Assembly (NCBI RefSeq): GCF_903915725.1
Contig: NZ_CAIWTY010000087.1
Location: forward strand, 1-64,000
Length of the DNA: 64,000 bases
Origin: an uncultured Rhodopila sp.
GTDB lineage: Bacteria > Pseudomonadota > Alphaproteobacteria > Acetobacterales > Acetobacteraceae
Reading direction: 5' to 3'
Shown here: piece by piece, positions 1 through 7,817 of the stretch
Layout: each line of letters begins with the position of its first letter
Position numbering within the stretch: the stretch's first letter is position 1
Notes under the pieces: model-generated
Database searches by the model: none
Told to the model about the DNA's origin: nothing
The model's input: the letters and a program-made list of their open reading frames with translations, nothing else
Made by a program: the position numbers and the translations under genes

Positions 1-1
1 C

Positions 2-130
2 TACCCGAAGGGCATCGTCGTCTCGGATGAGGAGATGGCCTCCTTCAACATCGTCCGCGCCGAGTTCCACGGCGAGTGGAATTACACGATCCGACCAGGC
101 AACCGTTCAGAAAGAGCGGTTGATTCCTGA
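2..130 (+). pseudogene. ISAzo13-family transposase, C-terminal end (cut by window edge)
   Basis: The reading frame is open from the left edge to a TGA at 128-130, giving 42 residues. It contains the stretch VSDEEMASFNIVRAEFHGEW followed by NYTIRP. Transposases of the ISAzo13 group (Rhodopirellula-type DDE) characteristically end with a basic residue, FH.EWNYTI and a short basic tail, which is the basis for the call. Only the extreme C-terminus is present, so it cannot be judged whether the element is intact upstream. No terminal inverted repeat was recognised just after the stop. Confidence 0.6.
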
Positions 131-136
131 CGCGCC

Positions 137-430
137 CTAAGTTTCGAACGGGACCCGCCGATCGCGATAGGCAGGAACATCCCAGCCGCGCCGAGACTTC
201 CAATCGGGATTGGCTGATCGAGCACTTCGAGCCTGCTCGAACATCTCCGTCACCGCCATCTCGAACCGGCCGAACAGCACCACGAACACGGCACGGTCGA
301 AAGTTTGGCGGGTCTCCTCGACGCGCTTCGCGGTCTCCATGTCGCCGCGCGCGACGGCCTCGGACAGGTCCGCGTCACATGCCCGCACCATCCAGTCGTG
401 AGCGGCTTTGATCACCGCAACCTGCTGCAA
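137..430 (-). CDS. Hypothetical protein
   Basis: Small soluble, mostly helical protein of about 97 residues, not assigned to a family. It lies directly downstream of another unknown gene on the same strand, and the two probably form a pair. The frame is open further upstream, but the preceding gene stops at 433. A TTG at 430-428 shortly after that stop is the preferred start. The first ATG inside is at 391 and would remove a predicted helix. The 3' end is only 7 bp from the end of the transposase remnant, so the pair borders a mobile element. The start is uncertain. Confidence 0.5.
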   Translation of the reverse strand: MQQVAVIKAAHDWMVRACDADLSEAVARGDMETAKRVEETRQTFDRAVFVVLFGRFEMAVTEMFEQARSARSANPDWKSRRGWDVPAYRDRRVPFET

Positions 431-432
431 GG

Positions 433-876
433 TCAGACCATCTCCGCCAACAATTCGGGATCGAACGGCCGGCCGGTTCCTCCCGCGCCGACCTTCCACA
501 GCACCCACTTCGGGCGATCTAACGGCTCCGCCTTATCGATCAGAGCGTAAATGCCCTTTTGGGTCAGCAGATCGACGCACCCACTCGCGTTGAGGACCCA
601 GGGCGTTCTCGGCCAGATCCAGATCTCCTTCCCCTCCGCACTCCGCAGCACCAGGGTCGGCTGTTCCCGCGCTGGTTCGCCGACCCGTTCCATCCGCTCT
701 TCCAGCATCGGTCTCGGCTCGGCGTCCCTGACAGTCAGCCCGTGCGCCGCCGCCCAGGTCCTGATCCGAGCGAACAGGTCGTCGAGGCGCCGCAGCCAGT
801 CCTCGACCCGCTCGTGCACTTCCTGAGCGGTCAGTTCCGGCAGGTCGTAATCGTCCATCGCGTCGTGGTAGCTCAT
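433..876 (-). CDS. Hypothetical protein
   Basis: Protein of 147 residues with no recognised family. It has a charged helical N-terminal half containing the run VHERVEDWLRRLDDLFARI. The C-terminal half is rich in Trp and beta-type segments (IWIWPRTPW, RPKWVLWKVG). The frame extends upstream to 1020, but the ATG at 876 is preceded by GGAGGTG with 5-base spacing and is the better start. It probably forms a two-gene unit with the small gene downstream. Its position beside an ISAzo13-like remnant suggests an accessory or mobile context, but function cannot be inferred. Confidence 0.6.
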   Translation of the reverse strand: MSYHDAMDDYDLPELTAQEVHERVEDWLRRLDDLFARIRTWAAAHGLTVRDAEPRPMLEERMERVGEPAREQPTLVLRSAEGKEIWIWPRTPWVLNASGCVDLLTQKGIYALIDKAEPLDRPKWVLWKVGAGGTGRPFDPELLAEMV

Positions 877-1020
877 CAGCACCTCCGCACCGAGACCCCG
901 GGTGAACCGGTTCGCTTCTAGACGGTTCGCGCCCGCAGCGACAATCACCTTCCGTGCCGCCCGGTTGCGCAAGCCGATCCGGGCGGCAATCATCCATCCA
1001 CCCCCATGGAGGCACCACAC

Positions 1021-2199
1021 ATGAGTCCAGGCACTCAGGCTACGCCAAAAAGGACCGCCGTCATTGCCGGAGCCGGGTTAGGCGGCCTGGTCGCCGCCAT
1101 CGCGCTGCGCAAGCAAGGCGTCGACGCGCACATCTACGAAAAGGCCCGCGAACTGCGGCCCGTCGGCGCCGGCCTGTCGCTCTCCCCCAACGGCCTGAAC
1201 ACGCTCGAAACGATCATTCCGGGCATCGCCGGCACGCTGAAAGCGCTCGGCAGCGAAACGCATAAAGTCAGCGTGAGGAAAAGCACCGGCGAACTGCTTG
1301 CCACCGACCAAACGACCATAAAGCAAAGATACAACCAGCCGCTGCTGAATATCCGCTGGTCAAGTCTACAGGAAACCCTCGCCTCCCACCTCCCTCCCGA
1401 AACAATCCACCTCAACACCCGCCTGATCGGCTTTCACCAAAACCACAGTAACGTCGAAGTCCATTTCGAAAACGGTCCTTCCGCAACAGCGGACCTGCTC
1501 ATCGGCGCCGACGGCATCGGTTCCGCCGTCAGAGAAAGCCTCATCGGCGACGGTCCCCCCCGTTACGCCGGCCGCATGTCCTGGCGCGCCGTCATTAAGT
1601 ATCAAGATCACCCGCCGCCCGCCAACGAGGCCACCATCATCACCGGCCCTGACGGCAAGGCCTTCACCCTGTTCGACCCGGGCGGCGGCTTCATCTTCTG
1701 GAGCGCCGCGGCGCTATCGCCCGAAGGCTCCGCGACGAACACACCCCCCAAGCAACGAGTTCAGCAAACATTCTCCGGCTGGGCGTCCCCGATCGCCGCG
1801 CTCCTGGAAGCGACTCCGTCCGAGGACATCGTCGAACGCCCGATCTGCGACCGACTCCCTGTCACAAGCTGGAGCCAGGGCCGCGTCACGCTGCTGGGCG
1901 ACGCAGCCCACGCCATGGTGCCGACGCTGGGGCAGGGCGCCAACATGGCTTTCGAGGACGCCCTGGAACTGGCGCACTTCCTGCAACAAACGCCCGGCAT
2001 CGAAACCGCGCTGACCCGTTACGACACCAGCCGGATCTACCGCACGCAGATCATCCAGGCGCGCAGCGCGGTGCAGGGCAGCCGCTCGTACGAACCCGAT
2101 GCCGAAACGTTCTTGCGCGGCGTCACGGAACGGGCAACGGGAAGCCAGGCCGAATTCGAGGACTGGCTCTACGGCTACGACCCGTCCGCATTCGCGTGA
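1021..2199 (+). CDS. FAD-dependent aromatic monooxygenase (salicylate/3-hydroxybenzoate hydroxylase-like)
   Basis: Group A flavoprotein monooxygenase of 392 residues, a family that hydroxylates aromatic or heteroaromatic rings using NAD(P)H and O2. Visible motifs are the N-terminal dinucleotide fold GAGLGGLVAAIALRKQG, the mid-protein LLIGADGIGSAVR (DG motif), and the FAD ribityl-binding GDAAHAMVPTLGQGANMAFE near residue 300. The ATG at 1021 is chosen over 1006 because GGAGG lies 8 bases upstream of it. The substrate cannot be told from sequence. The 3' end overlaps the convergent acyltransferase gene by 25 bp. Codon choice in the middle (AAA and CAA runs) is slightly less GC-rich than in neighbours. 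Confidence 0.85.
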   Translation: MSPGTQATPKRTAVIAGAGLGGLVAAIALRKQGVDAHIYEKARELRPVGAGLSLSPNGLNTLETIIPGIAGTLKALGSETHKVSVRKSTGELLATDQTTIKQRYNQPLLNIRWSSLQETLASHLPPETIHLNTRLIGFHQNHSNVEVHFENGPSATADLLIGADGIGSAVRESLIGDGPPRYAGRMSWRAVIKYQDHPPPANEATIITGPDGKAFTLFDPGGGFIFWSAAALSPEGSATNTPPKQRVQQTFSGWASPIAALLEATPSEDIVERPICDRLPVTSWSQGRVTLLGDAAHAMVPTLGQGANMAFEDALELAHFLQQTPGIETALTRYDTSRIYRTQIIQARSAVQGSRSYEPDAETFLRGVTERATGSQAEFEDWLYGYDPSAFA

Positions 2200-3476
2200 A
2201 CAACGCCACCCCGGCCGCCATCCGGAACGACAATCCGCGCCAGCCGGTTGAGCCGCGCCACCCACAGCTCATCCACGCGGGCGAACGCATACCCGACCGC
2301 CAGCAGCGCCGGCAGCGTCCCCAGCCCGGCCACCGCCACAGCCGCGTCCTGCCCAAGCGACGATCGAGCCAACAAGAACAGCCAGCACGTCAACGAGCAC
2401 AGCAGCGGAAAGTGAAACAGATAAACCGGAAACGACAACCGCCCCAGCAACCGCCCGGCGCCCGAGGCCAGCATCGCCCCGGCCCGCTCGCTGCCCAGAA
2501 CCCCGAGGATCAGCAGCACCCCGCCCAGCGTATGCAGACAGATCCGGTCATACCGCCACTCCGACCCGTCATGCAGGAAGCCAAGCCAAGCGTACATCCC
2601 GCGCGGCTCCAGATAGCCGAACAACCACAGCCCCAACACCAGGCACACCGGCGCCAGCCAACGGCTCACCGGCACCATCCCGCTTGCACTCGCCAGGGAC
2701 AGTGCCAACCCCGCCACGAACGCCACCAGCCGCGGGTCCACGAACTGCGTCCCAACCGCGGTCAGCACCAGCAGCACCACACACGTCAGCGCGCGGGACC
2801 GCGACAGCACCATGGCAAGCCCGAATACCATCACGCTGCCGAACAGCTCGTCCCGCATCGTCCAGAACACCGGGTTGTAGGCATCCACCGGGCTGACGAA
2901 GGCGAACACCGCCCCCTCCAGCACCGCGCTCAACAGCGACGGTTGCAATCCGCCATTCACATCGCCACCACCGAAACTGCCCAGCCAGTCGGAGCGCGTG
3001 GCCACTGCCGCCTCGCGATACTGATACAAACCGAACCGGAACAGCAGATACGAAACCAAAGCCGCGATCAGCGTCAGCCCCGCCAGCCGGAACCAGCGTT
3101 TCGCCACTGCCCGCAGCACCACTTCGCTCCGCCCGGACTGAAAATATCCGAGCGGCAGCACGTATCCGGACAGCACGAAGAACAGCATCACCGCAGCCGG
3201 CCCATTCAGTGCGGCAAACATCGGACTCCCCACCAGCCCCGCAGCCGGGTTGAAGGATGGAACAATGCCGATGTCCCGGGGCAGGAAGGCATAGGCGAAA
3301 TGCCAAGCCACGACGACCAGCGAGGCGACGCCCCGAAGCCCGTCCAGTTCGGCGAATTTGCCGCCTCGATCCTGGCGCCGCCGGGGCGGGTCCGCCGCAG
3401 AGGCCCGGGTGTTCAGTATCACGCGACAGGATGGTCCGGCCGCCGCCGGTGAACGAGAATAACGCATCCGCGTCAC
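2175..3476 (-). CDS. Acyltransferase family 3 (OafA/YrhL-like) membrane protein
   Basis: Polytopic inner-membrane protein of up to 433 residues. After a basic N-terminal stretch it carries the family hallmark ELDGLRGVASLVVVAWHFAY, with the conserved His of the acyltransferase-3 domain, then FFVLSGYVL and roughly ten hydrophobic segments. Members O-acylate extracytoplasmic sugars such as O-antigen, exopolysaccharide or antibiotics. The acceptor is unknown, and no polysaccharide genes lie beside it. The start is uncertain: about 42 residues precede the core, and a GTG at 3422 is an alternative. It converges with the monooxygenase gene, overlapping it at the 3' end. Confidence 0.85.
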   Translation of the reverse strand: MTRMRYSRSPAAAGPSCRVILNTRASAADPPRRRQDRGGKFAELDGLRGVASLVVVAWHFAYAFLPRDIGIVPSFNPAAGLVGSPMFAALNGPAAVMLFFVLSGYVLPLGYFQSGRSEVVLRAVAKRWFRLAGLTLIAALVSYLLFRFGLYQYREAAVATRSDWLGSFGGGDVNGGLQPSLLSAVLEGAVFAFVSPVDAYNPVFWTMRDELFGSVMVFGLAMVLSRSRALTCVVLLVLTAVGTQFVDPRLVAFVAGLALSLASASGMVPVSRWLAPVCLVLGLWLFGYLEPRGMYAWLGFLHDGSEWRYDRICLHTLGGVLLILGVLGSERAGAMLASGAGRLLGRLSFPVYLFHFPLLCSLTCWLFLLARSSLGQDAAVAVAGLGTLPALLAVGYAFARVDELWVARLNRLARIVVPDGGRGGVVHANADGS

Positions 3477-3617
3477 AACGCTGATGGCTCAAGCCTGTTC
3501 ACCAACCGCGATCACGATGTGTTCGGATCGGAGGCGCACCATCATCGCCGCGCTACCGCCGGCGGCGGGTTCTCGTCATCGGCTCGATCCGGCGCGCCAG
3601 TCGCCTGGACAAACCAA

Positions 3618-4643
3618 TCAGATCGGCCGTAGCCGGTAGTGGCTGACGCCCCATTCCTCGCCGCCCGCGTGTCCGAACAGCCCGGCCGTCGCCAGGAAGA
3701 ACAACCGCCACCGGCGCTTCCACAGTGCGGCGTCCGCCCCGTAGACCCCGCGCAGAACCTCCATCACCGCCTCCTCCTGACGGTCGAAGTTGACCAGCCA
3801 GTCGCGCGCGGTGCGGGCGTAGTGCGTGCCGTTCCAGCGCCAGTCCGATTCCAGCTCGAACACATCCGCGACATGGCGGATCAGGCCATGGCTCGGCATG
3901 ATGCCGCCGGTGAAGAAGTGCTGCGCGATCCAGTCTTCCTTGTCGGCGGTGTCGAACAGATAGGGCGCCGAGCGGTGGCTGAACACGTGCAGGAACAGCC
4001 GCCCGTCCGGCCGCAGCCAGCCATGGATGCGGCGCAGCAGCGACTGCCAGTTGGTCATGTGCTCGAACATTTCTACGGACACGATCCGGTCGAACGTCCC
4101 GGCGGCGGCGAAGTCGTTCATGTCCGCGGTGATCACCCGCAGGTTGATGAAGCCGCGCTTTGCCGCTTCGCCCTCAATGTAAAGCCGTTGCGGGCGGGAG
4201 TTCGACACCGCCGTGATCCGCGCCGCGGGATACCGCTCGGCCATCCACAGGCTGAGCGAACCCCAGCCGCAGCCGAGCTCGAGAATGTCCTGCCCGTCGG
4301 CCAGGCCGGCATGCTCGGCCGTCTCCGCCAGCGCGTGCTCCTCGGCGACGGCCAGGGTGTCGCTGTCCGATCGGTAGAGGCAGCAGGAGTATTTGCGCCG
4401 CGGCCCGAGGGCCAGGCCGAAGAATTCCGGCGCCACCTCGTAGTGCTGCTCGTTCGCCGCATCCGGACGGACCGCGATCGGATGCTCGGCCATCAGGCGG
4501 GCGAAATCCACGTCAGACGCGCCCCCCGGGCGGGCCAGCTTGCGCCGGGTGCGGTCTACCAGGAAGGAGATCCCGGCCGCGGTGACGGCATCCGGTATCG
4601 GCATCCGCTCGATCACGTTGGTGGCGACGGTGACGAGGCTCAT
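3618..4643 (-). CDS. SAM-dependent methyltransferase of the cyclopropane-fatty-acid synthase family
   Basis: Protein of 341 residues with a class I methyltransferase fold. Motif I is ILELGCGWGSLSLWMAERYP, followed by DRIVSVEMFEHMTNW, and HFFTGGIMPSHGLI is typical of CFA-type enzymes. Family members transfer a methyl or methylene group from SAM to an unsaturated acyl chain of membrane phospholipid. The start ATG at 4643 overlaps the upstream stop (ATGA), so translation is probably coupled. It is the last gene of the sigma/anti-sigma operon and the second CFA-like enzyme of the locus, alongside 9901-11124. Product (cyclopropane, methyl branch or furan methylation) is not decidable from sequence. 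Confidence 0.85.
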   Translation of the reverse strand: MSLVTVATNVIERMPIPDAVTAAGISFLVDRTRRKLARPGGASDVDFARLMAEHPIAVRPDAANEQHYEVAPEFFGLALGPRRKYSCCLYRSDSDTLAVAEEHALAETAEHAGLADGQDILELGCGWGSLSLWMAERYPAARITAVSNSRPQRLYIEGEAAKRGFINLRVITADMNDFAAAGTFDRIVSVEMFEHMTNWQSLLRRIHGWLRPDGRLFLHVFSHRSAPYLFDTADKEDWIAQHFFTGGIMPSHGLIRHVADVFELESDWRWNGTHYARTARDWLVNFDRQEEAVMEVLRGVYGADAALWKRRWRLFFLATAGLFGHAGGEEWGVSHYRLRPI

Positions 4644-5440
4644 GTCGGCGATCCCTTTGGCGGAAGCGGAAAGAACGGGCTGACCCGGGCCTGGTAGGCG
4701 GTGTAGGCGGCGCCGCGCGATTGCAGCATCTGCTGCTCCAGCATCGGAATGCCGGAGACGTAGACCAACAGCCAATACATGAAGGCCGGGCCGGAGACGG
4801 CCAGCCAGCCCCAGTACCAGCCGCCGCTCAGGTCGATTGCGAGCAACGGGTAGGCGACCCAGCCGAGCCATTCGAAAAAGTAGTTCGGATGCCGCGACCA
4901 TCCCCACAGGCCCACGTCGCAGACCCGGCCCTTGTTGCCGGGGTTCGCCTTGAAGCGGCGCAACTGCTCGTCGGCGATGCCTTCCCCGGCGACGGCGGCG
5001 ATCAGCACGGCGATGCCGGCGAAATCGAGGAATCTCGGCCAGGGCGCGGGGTTATGCGCCGCCAGCATCATCGACAGCCCGAGCAGCGCGGCGGCAGCGG
5101 CCTGGATCTGCAGGAACACGAACAGCCGCTGCTCGAACTGCGGCCCCCATTCGCGGCGCAGCGCGGCGTAGCGCGCGTCCTCCGGCCCGTGTGTCGAGCG
5201 TTGCGCGATGTACAGGCCCAGCCGCAGCGACCACAGCGCGATCAGCACGGCGACGACGACCTGGCGTGTGGAGGGGGATTCGATGCCGGGCACCAGCGCC
5301 AGCACCAGCCCGGCGATGCCGAGGCCGAACGACCAGACGACATCCACCCAACCGGAATTGCCAGTGGCACGCTGCAACGCCCAGGCTCCGGCCATGATTG
5401 CGGAGAGCAGGATCGCAGCGGCGATAAAGGTGATGATCAT
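4640..5440 (-). CDS. DUF1295 family membrane protein (steroid 5-alpha-reductase-like)
   Basis: Integral membrane protein of 266 residues with about six hydrophobic segments. The C-terminal part has the family signature GLWGWSRHPNYFFEWLGWVA, followed by LLEQQMLQSRGAAYTAYQAR. DUF1295 proteins resemble the C-terminal domain of steroid 5-alpha-reductases and isoprenylcysteine methyltransferases and are often found beside CFA-like methyltransferases. A role in reducing or modifying an acyl chain is inferred only from that context. Both ends overlap neighbours by ATGA (5437-5440 and 4640-4643), which places it firmly in the operon. Confidence 0.85.
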   Translation of the reverse strand: MIITFIAAAILLSAIMAGAWALQRATGNSGWVDVVWSFGLGIAGLVLALVPGIESPSTRQVVVAVLIALWSLRLGLYIAQRSTHGPEDARYAALRREWGPQFEQRLFVFLQIQAAAAALLGLSMMLAAHNPAPWPRFLDFAGIAVLIAAVAGEGIADEQLRRFKANPGNKGRVCDVGLWGWSRHPNYFFEWLGWVAYPLLAIDLSGGWYWGWLAVSGPAFMYWLLVYVSGIPMLEQQMLQSRGAAYTAYQARVSPFFPLPPKGSPT

Positions 5441-6402
5441 GGTGAACGCCCCTCTTTACTCATCCTCATGGCGGGCGAAGGCCCGTCATCCACGCTTTGC
5501 GGTGCTCGCCGGCGGAAAGGCGTGGATGGCCGGCCTGCGCCGGCCATGACGGGGTGATTCGCCACCCGATCCAGAAACCCCGTCACATCGTCCAGCACCG
5601 GCACCCACCAGCGCAGCACACCCGCGAACGACCCCAGGATCAGCTTATGGCCGATCTCCGGATACAGTTTCTCCTCCACCCGCCCGCCGTCGCGGCGGAT
5701 CGCGGCGGCAAGGTTGATCGTGTTTCTCGGCAGCACCGTCGTGTCCGCAGTTCCCGCCGCCAGGAACACCGGAGGCGCGTCGCCGCGGGCAAACGTAATC
5801 GGCTGGGTCAGCCGCAGATCGCCTGCGGGGGCGAAAATGTCGTCCAGTTCCGGATCGTGCAGCGGCAGGAAATCATACGGCCCGGCCAGCCCGGCGAACC
5901 CGGCAATGTCGCTATCGGCGTCCAGCCCCTCGGCGGCTAGCCACTGCCGATCCAAAGTCAGCATCGCGGCGATCTGCGCCCCGGCCGAGTGGCCCATCAG
6001 GAACACCCGCCGCGGATCGCCGCCGTATCGGGCAATATTCGCCCGCGTCCACGCCACCGCCGCCGCCGTGTCCTGGATGAACACCGGGAACCGCACCGCC
6101 GGGAACACCCGGTAGTCCGGCACCACCGTGACGAACCCGCGCGCCGCCAACGCCGCGCCGGTGAAGCGATACTGCGCCTTGTCGCCGTCCTTCCAGCCGC
6201 CGCCGTAGATGAACACGACCACCGGAGCATTCGCAGCCCCTTCGGGCGCATAGATATCCAGCTCGTGCCGCTCTCCGGTGGCATAGGGCACGTCCCGGGT
6301 CTCGCTGATGCCCTGCCTTGGCGCCAGCGCATTGAGCACCGTCACCGGCGAACAGGCCGACAGAAGCGTCAGCATCGCCACCCCCAACCACGCATGCGCC
6401 AT
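5437..6402 (-). CDS. Lipoprotein alpha/beta hydrolase (carboxylesterase, BD-FAE/lipase-like)
   Basis: Protein of 321 residues. The start ATG at 6402 has AGGCGGG just upstream and opens a lipoprotein signal peptide ending LLSAC, so the enzyme is probably a membrane-anchored extracytoplasmic esterase. The oxyanion motif FIYGGGWKDG, nucleophile elbow GHSAGAQ, and a late D-x-T-V plus GH for the rest of the triad are all present. It sits between chrR and the DUF1295 gene. The last 30 or so residues (about 284-313) are encoded by a GC-rich interspersed palindrome, giving a low-complexity tail that is not expected in the family. Confidence 0.8.
   Translation of the reverse strand: MAHAWLGVAMLTLLSACSPVTVLNALAPRQGISETRDVPYATGERHELDIYAPEGAANAPVVVFIYGGGWKDGDKAQYRFTGAALAARGFVTVVPDYRVFPAVRFPVFIQDTAAAVAWTRANIARYGGDPRRVFLMGHSAGAQIAAMLTLDRQWLAAEGLDADSDIAGFAGLAGPYDFLPLHDPELDDIFAPAGDLRLTQPITFARGDAPPVFLAAGTADTTVLPRNTINLAAAIRRDGGRVEEKLYPEIGHKLILGSFAGVLRWWVPVLDDVTGFLDRVANHPVMAGAGRPSTPFRRRAPQSVDDGPSPAMRMSKEGRSP
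5464..5554. repeat. GC-rich interspersed palindrome (translated in frame)
   Basis: Two inverted modules pair here. The left is TCATGGCGGGCGAAGGCCCG followed by TCATCCACGC. The right is GCGTGGATGGCCGGCC followed by a GGCCATGACGGGG end. The element has the same plan (CATGG, stem, CCATCCACG...CGTGGATGG, stem, CCATGACG) as copies at 11278, 26388, 39407 and 60409. This copy lies inside the 3' coding end of the esterase gene. Confidence 0.75.
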
Positions 6403-6409
6403 CCCCGCC

Positions 6410-7021
6410 TCATATGCCGAACATCCGTTGGCCCCAGCCGAGCAGTCCGCGCAACCGCATGCCTTCGGAGGCGATGACGCACAGGCACGGCTCGCCGGCG
6501 GCAGCCACCGGCGGATGGTCATGATCCGCCTGCGGCTCCGACAGGTCGCCCGGCCCGTACCGGCCGGAGCCGTCGGAGAACGCGCCCTTCAGCACGCAGG
6601 TCAGTTCCAGCCCGTCATGCCCGTGCCGCGGCAACGCCCGCCCCGGCTGCACCAGAATCAGCCCGCCCCAGGCGGCTCCTTCCGCCTGCACCGGCCGCCA
6701 CCGCGCGCCAACGCCGATGGGCCACCACCGGCCAAGCGGCACGCGGTCCAGCGGCGGCGGCAGCCCGGCATTCACGACAGGTGGCAGTGCGGGAGCCGGC
6801 TCATCCGCCCGCGCCAGCAGCCGATCCAACGCGTCGTCGGAGAGTGCGGAGGGGGGCAAGGCGTCCAGCAGGACGCCGCCGACGGCTTCCAGCCCCTCCA
6901 GCCGGTGCCGGCAGGCCGAACATCCGCCGATATGGGTCGCCGCGACGATGGCCAGCGCCTCCGGCAGCGATCCGGCCGCATAGGCGAGCAGGGTCGTCTC
7001 GCTCGGGTGATGCGAGATCAT
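6410..7021 (-). CDS. chrR: ChrR-family zinc anti-sigma factor
   Basis: Protein of 203 residues predicted to bind and silence the sigma factor encoded just upstream until singlet oxygen or organic hydroperoxide triggers release. The N-terminal zinc anti-sigma domain shows H5, H30, C34 and C37 (HIGGCSACRH). The C-terminal cupin shows H133, H135, E139 and H169. These have the same spacing, offset by one and by eight, as the ligands recalled for Rhodobacter sphaeroides ChrR (H6/H31/C35/C38 and H141/H143/E147/H177). The ATG overlaps the sigma stop (ATGA at 7018-7021). Confidence 0.9.
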   Translation of the reverse strand: MISHHPSETTLLAYAAGSLPEALAIVAATHIGGCSACRHRLEGLEAVGGVLLDALPPSALSDDALDRLLARADEPAPALPPVVNAGLPPPLDRVPLGRWWPIGVGARWRPVQAEGAAWGGLILVQPGRALPRHGHDGLELTCVLKGAFSDGSGRYGPGDLSEPQADHDHPPVAAAGEPCLCVIASEGMRLRGLLGWGQRMFGI

Positions 7022-7581
7022 GTCACATCCCCCAAGGCCGCGCGCAGGCGGTTCATCGCCAGCCGCAGCCGCGACTTCACGGTGCCCAACGGAATGCCCA
7101 GTTCCTTCTCGATCTCGGCATGAACCTTGTCTTCGAAGAACGCCTTGCGAATCACTTCGGCCTGTTCGGCCGGAAGCGCCGCCATGGCCACGCGGATTCG
7201 CGATTCCTGCTGCGCCATCGCCAGCACGCGGTCCGCCTGCACCGGTTCCTCGGGCTCGTCGACCGGATCGGGCAGCAGTGTGGCGGGGTGGCGTTCGCGC
7301 CGGAGCGAATCAATCCGCTGGTTGCGGGCGATGGTGAAAATCCAGGTGGAGGCGCCCGCCCGGGCCGGATCGAACAAAGCGGCCTTCTGCCAGACCGCCA
7401 GCATCGTCTCCTGCGCCAGTTCCTCGGCCGCGACCGGACTGGCGCCGCCGCGCAGCATCCAGGCCTTCACTCGCGGGGCAAAGAAACGGAACAGCGCCGC
7501 GAAGGCGAGACGATCCCGCCGTTGCGCGATCGCCTGGATCAGGGCCGCGTGGTCGTCCGAAGCCGGGGTGTCCGCAGTCAT
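7018..7581 (-). CDS. rpoE: ECF sigma factor, RpoE/ECF11 type
   Basis: Extracytoplasmic-function sigma factor of 187 residues. Region 2 carries AQETMLAVWQKAALFDP and TWIFTIARNQRIDSLRRERH. Region 4 carries LGIPLGTVKSRLRLAMNRLR, the promoter -35 recognition helix. Pairing with ChrR identifies it as the group that answers photooxidative stress. The ATG at 7581 is chosen as the family-like N-terminus, although no good ribosome site precedes it. A GTG at 7698 would add 39 residues but would coincide with the predicted transcript start. It is autoregulated if the promoter at 7706-7733 is active, and it is the first gene of a five-gene operon. Confidence 0.88.
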   Translation of the reverse strand: MTADTPASDDHAALIQAIAQRRDRLAFAALFRFFAPRVKAWMLRGGASPVAAEELAQETMLAVWQKAALFDPARAGASTWIFTIARNQRIDSLRRERHPATLLPDPVDEPEEPVQADRVLAMAQQESRIRVAMAALPAEQAEVIRKAFFEDKVHAEIEKELGIPLGTVKSRLRLAMNRLRAALGDVT

Positions 7582-7705
7582 GCCAGGAGGTGATATACGG
7601 CGACGGAACGGCAGCACCAGCCCCGCCACCCCGAAGGCCGGGGAGGCGGGCGCGGGACGAGTGTCCGAAGCTCCGGAAGCGGGCGCGGTTGCATTCACGG
7701 AACCT

Positions 7706-7733
7706 CTTACGTGATTCGGATGCGGATGGATCA
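7706..7733 (-). promoter_or_regulatory. ECF11 (RpoE) promoter for the sigma/chrR/lipid operon
   Basis: On the minus strand, TGATCC (7733-7728), a 16-base spacer, and CGTAAG (7711-7706). This matches the known RpoE promoter form of R. sphaeroides (-35 TGATCC, -10 region CGTA/TAAGA). The expected transcript start is near 7699. A long leader of about 115 nt then precedes the ATG at 7581, or the transcript is leaderless if the GTG at 7698 is used. Confidence 0.8.
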
Positions 7734-7747
7734 CGTGCCAAATCGGG

Positions 7748-7775
7748 TGATCCACCCCCTTGCGCCGCACGTATC
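7748..7775 (+). promoter_or_regulatory. ECF11 (RpoE) promoter for the FAD/DUF1365/CFA operon
   Basis: TGATCC at 7748-7753, a 16-base spacer, then CGTATC at 7770-7775, on the plus strand. The element has the same sequence and spacing as the divergent one, with the two -35 boxes only 14 bp apart. The predicted start of transcription is near 7782. Confidence 0.78.
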
Positions 7776-7817
7776 ACTCCTATGATTGTAACCAACAATC
7801 ATTTTCGGGGCGTCACG

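Noticed and set aside
2196-3452. 418-codon open frame on the plus strand opposite the acyltransferase gene
   Set aside because: Composition is Gln/Pro/His/Arg-rich and typical of antisense frames; the minus strand encodes recognisable membrane segments.
7585-7597. Near-perfect Shine-Dalgarno-like AGGAGGTGATAT on the plus strand
   Set aside because: No start codon follows at suitable spacing with a coding frame; it lies opposite the sigma gene leader and is probably chance.
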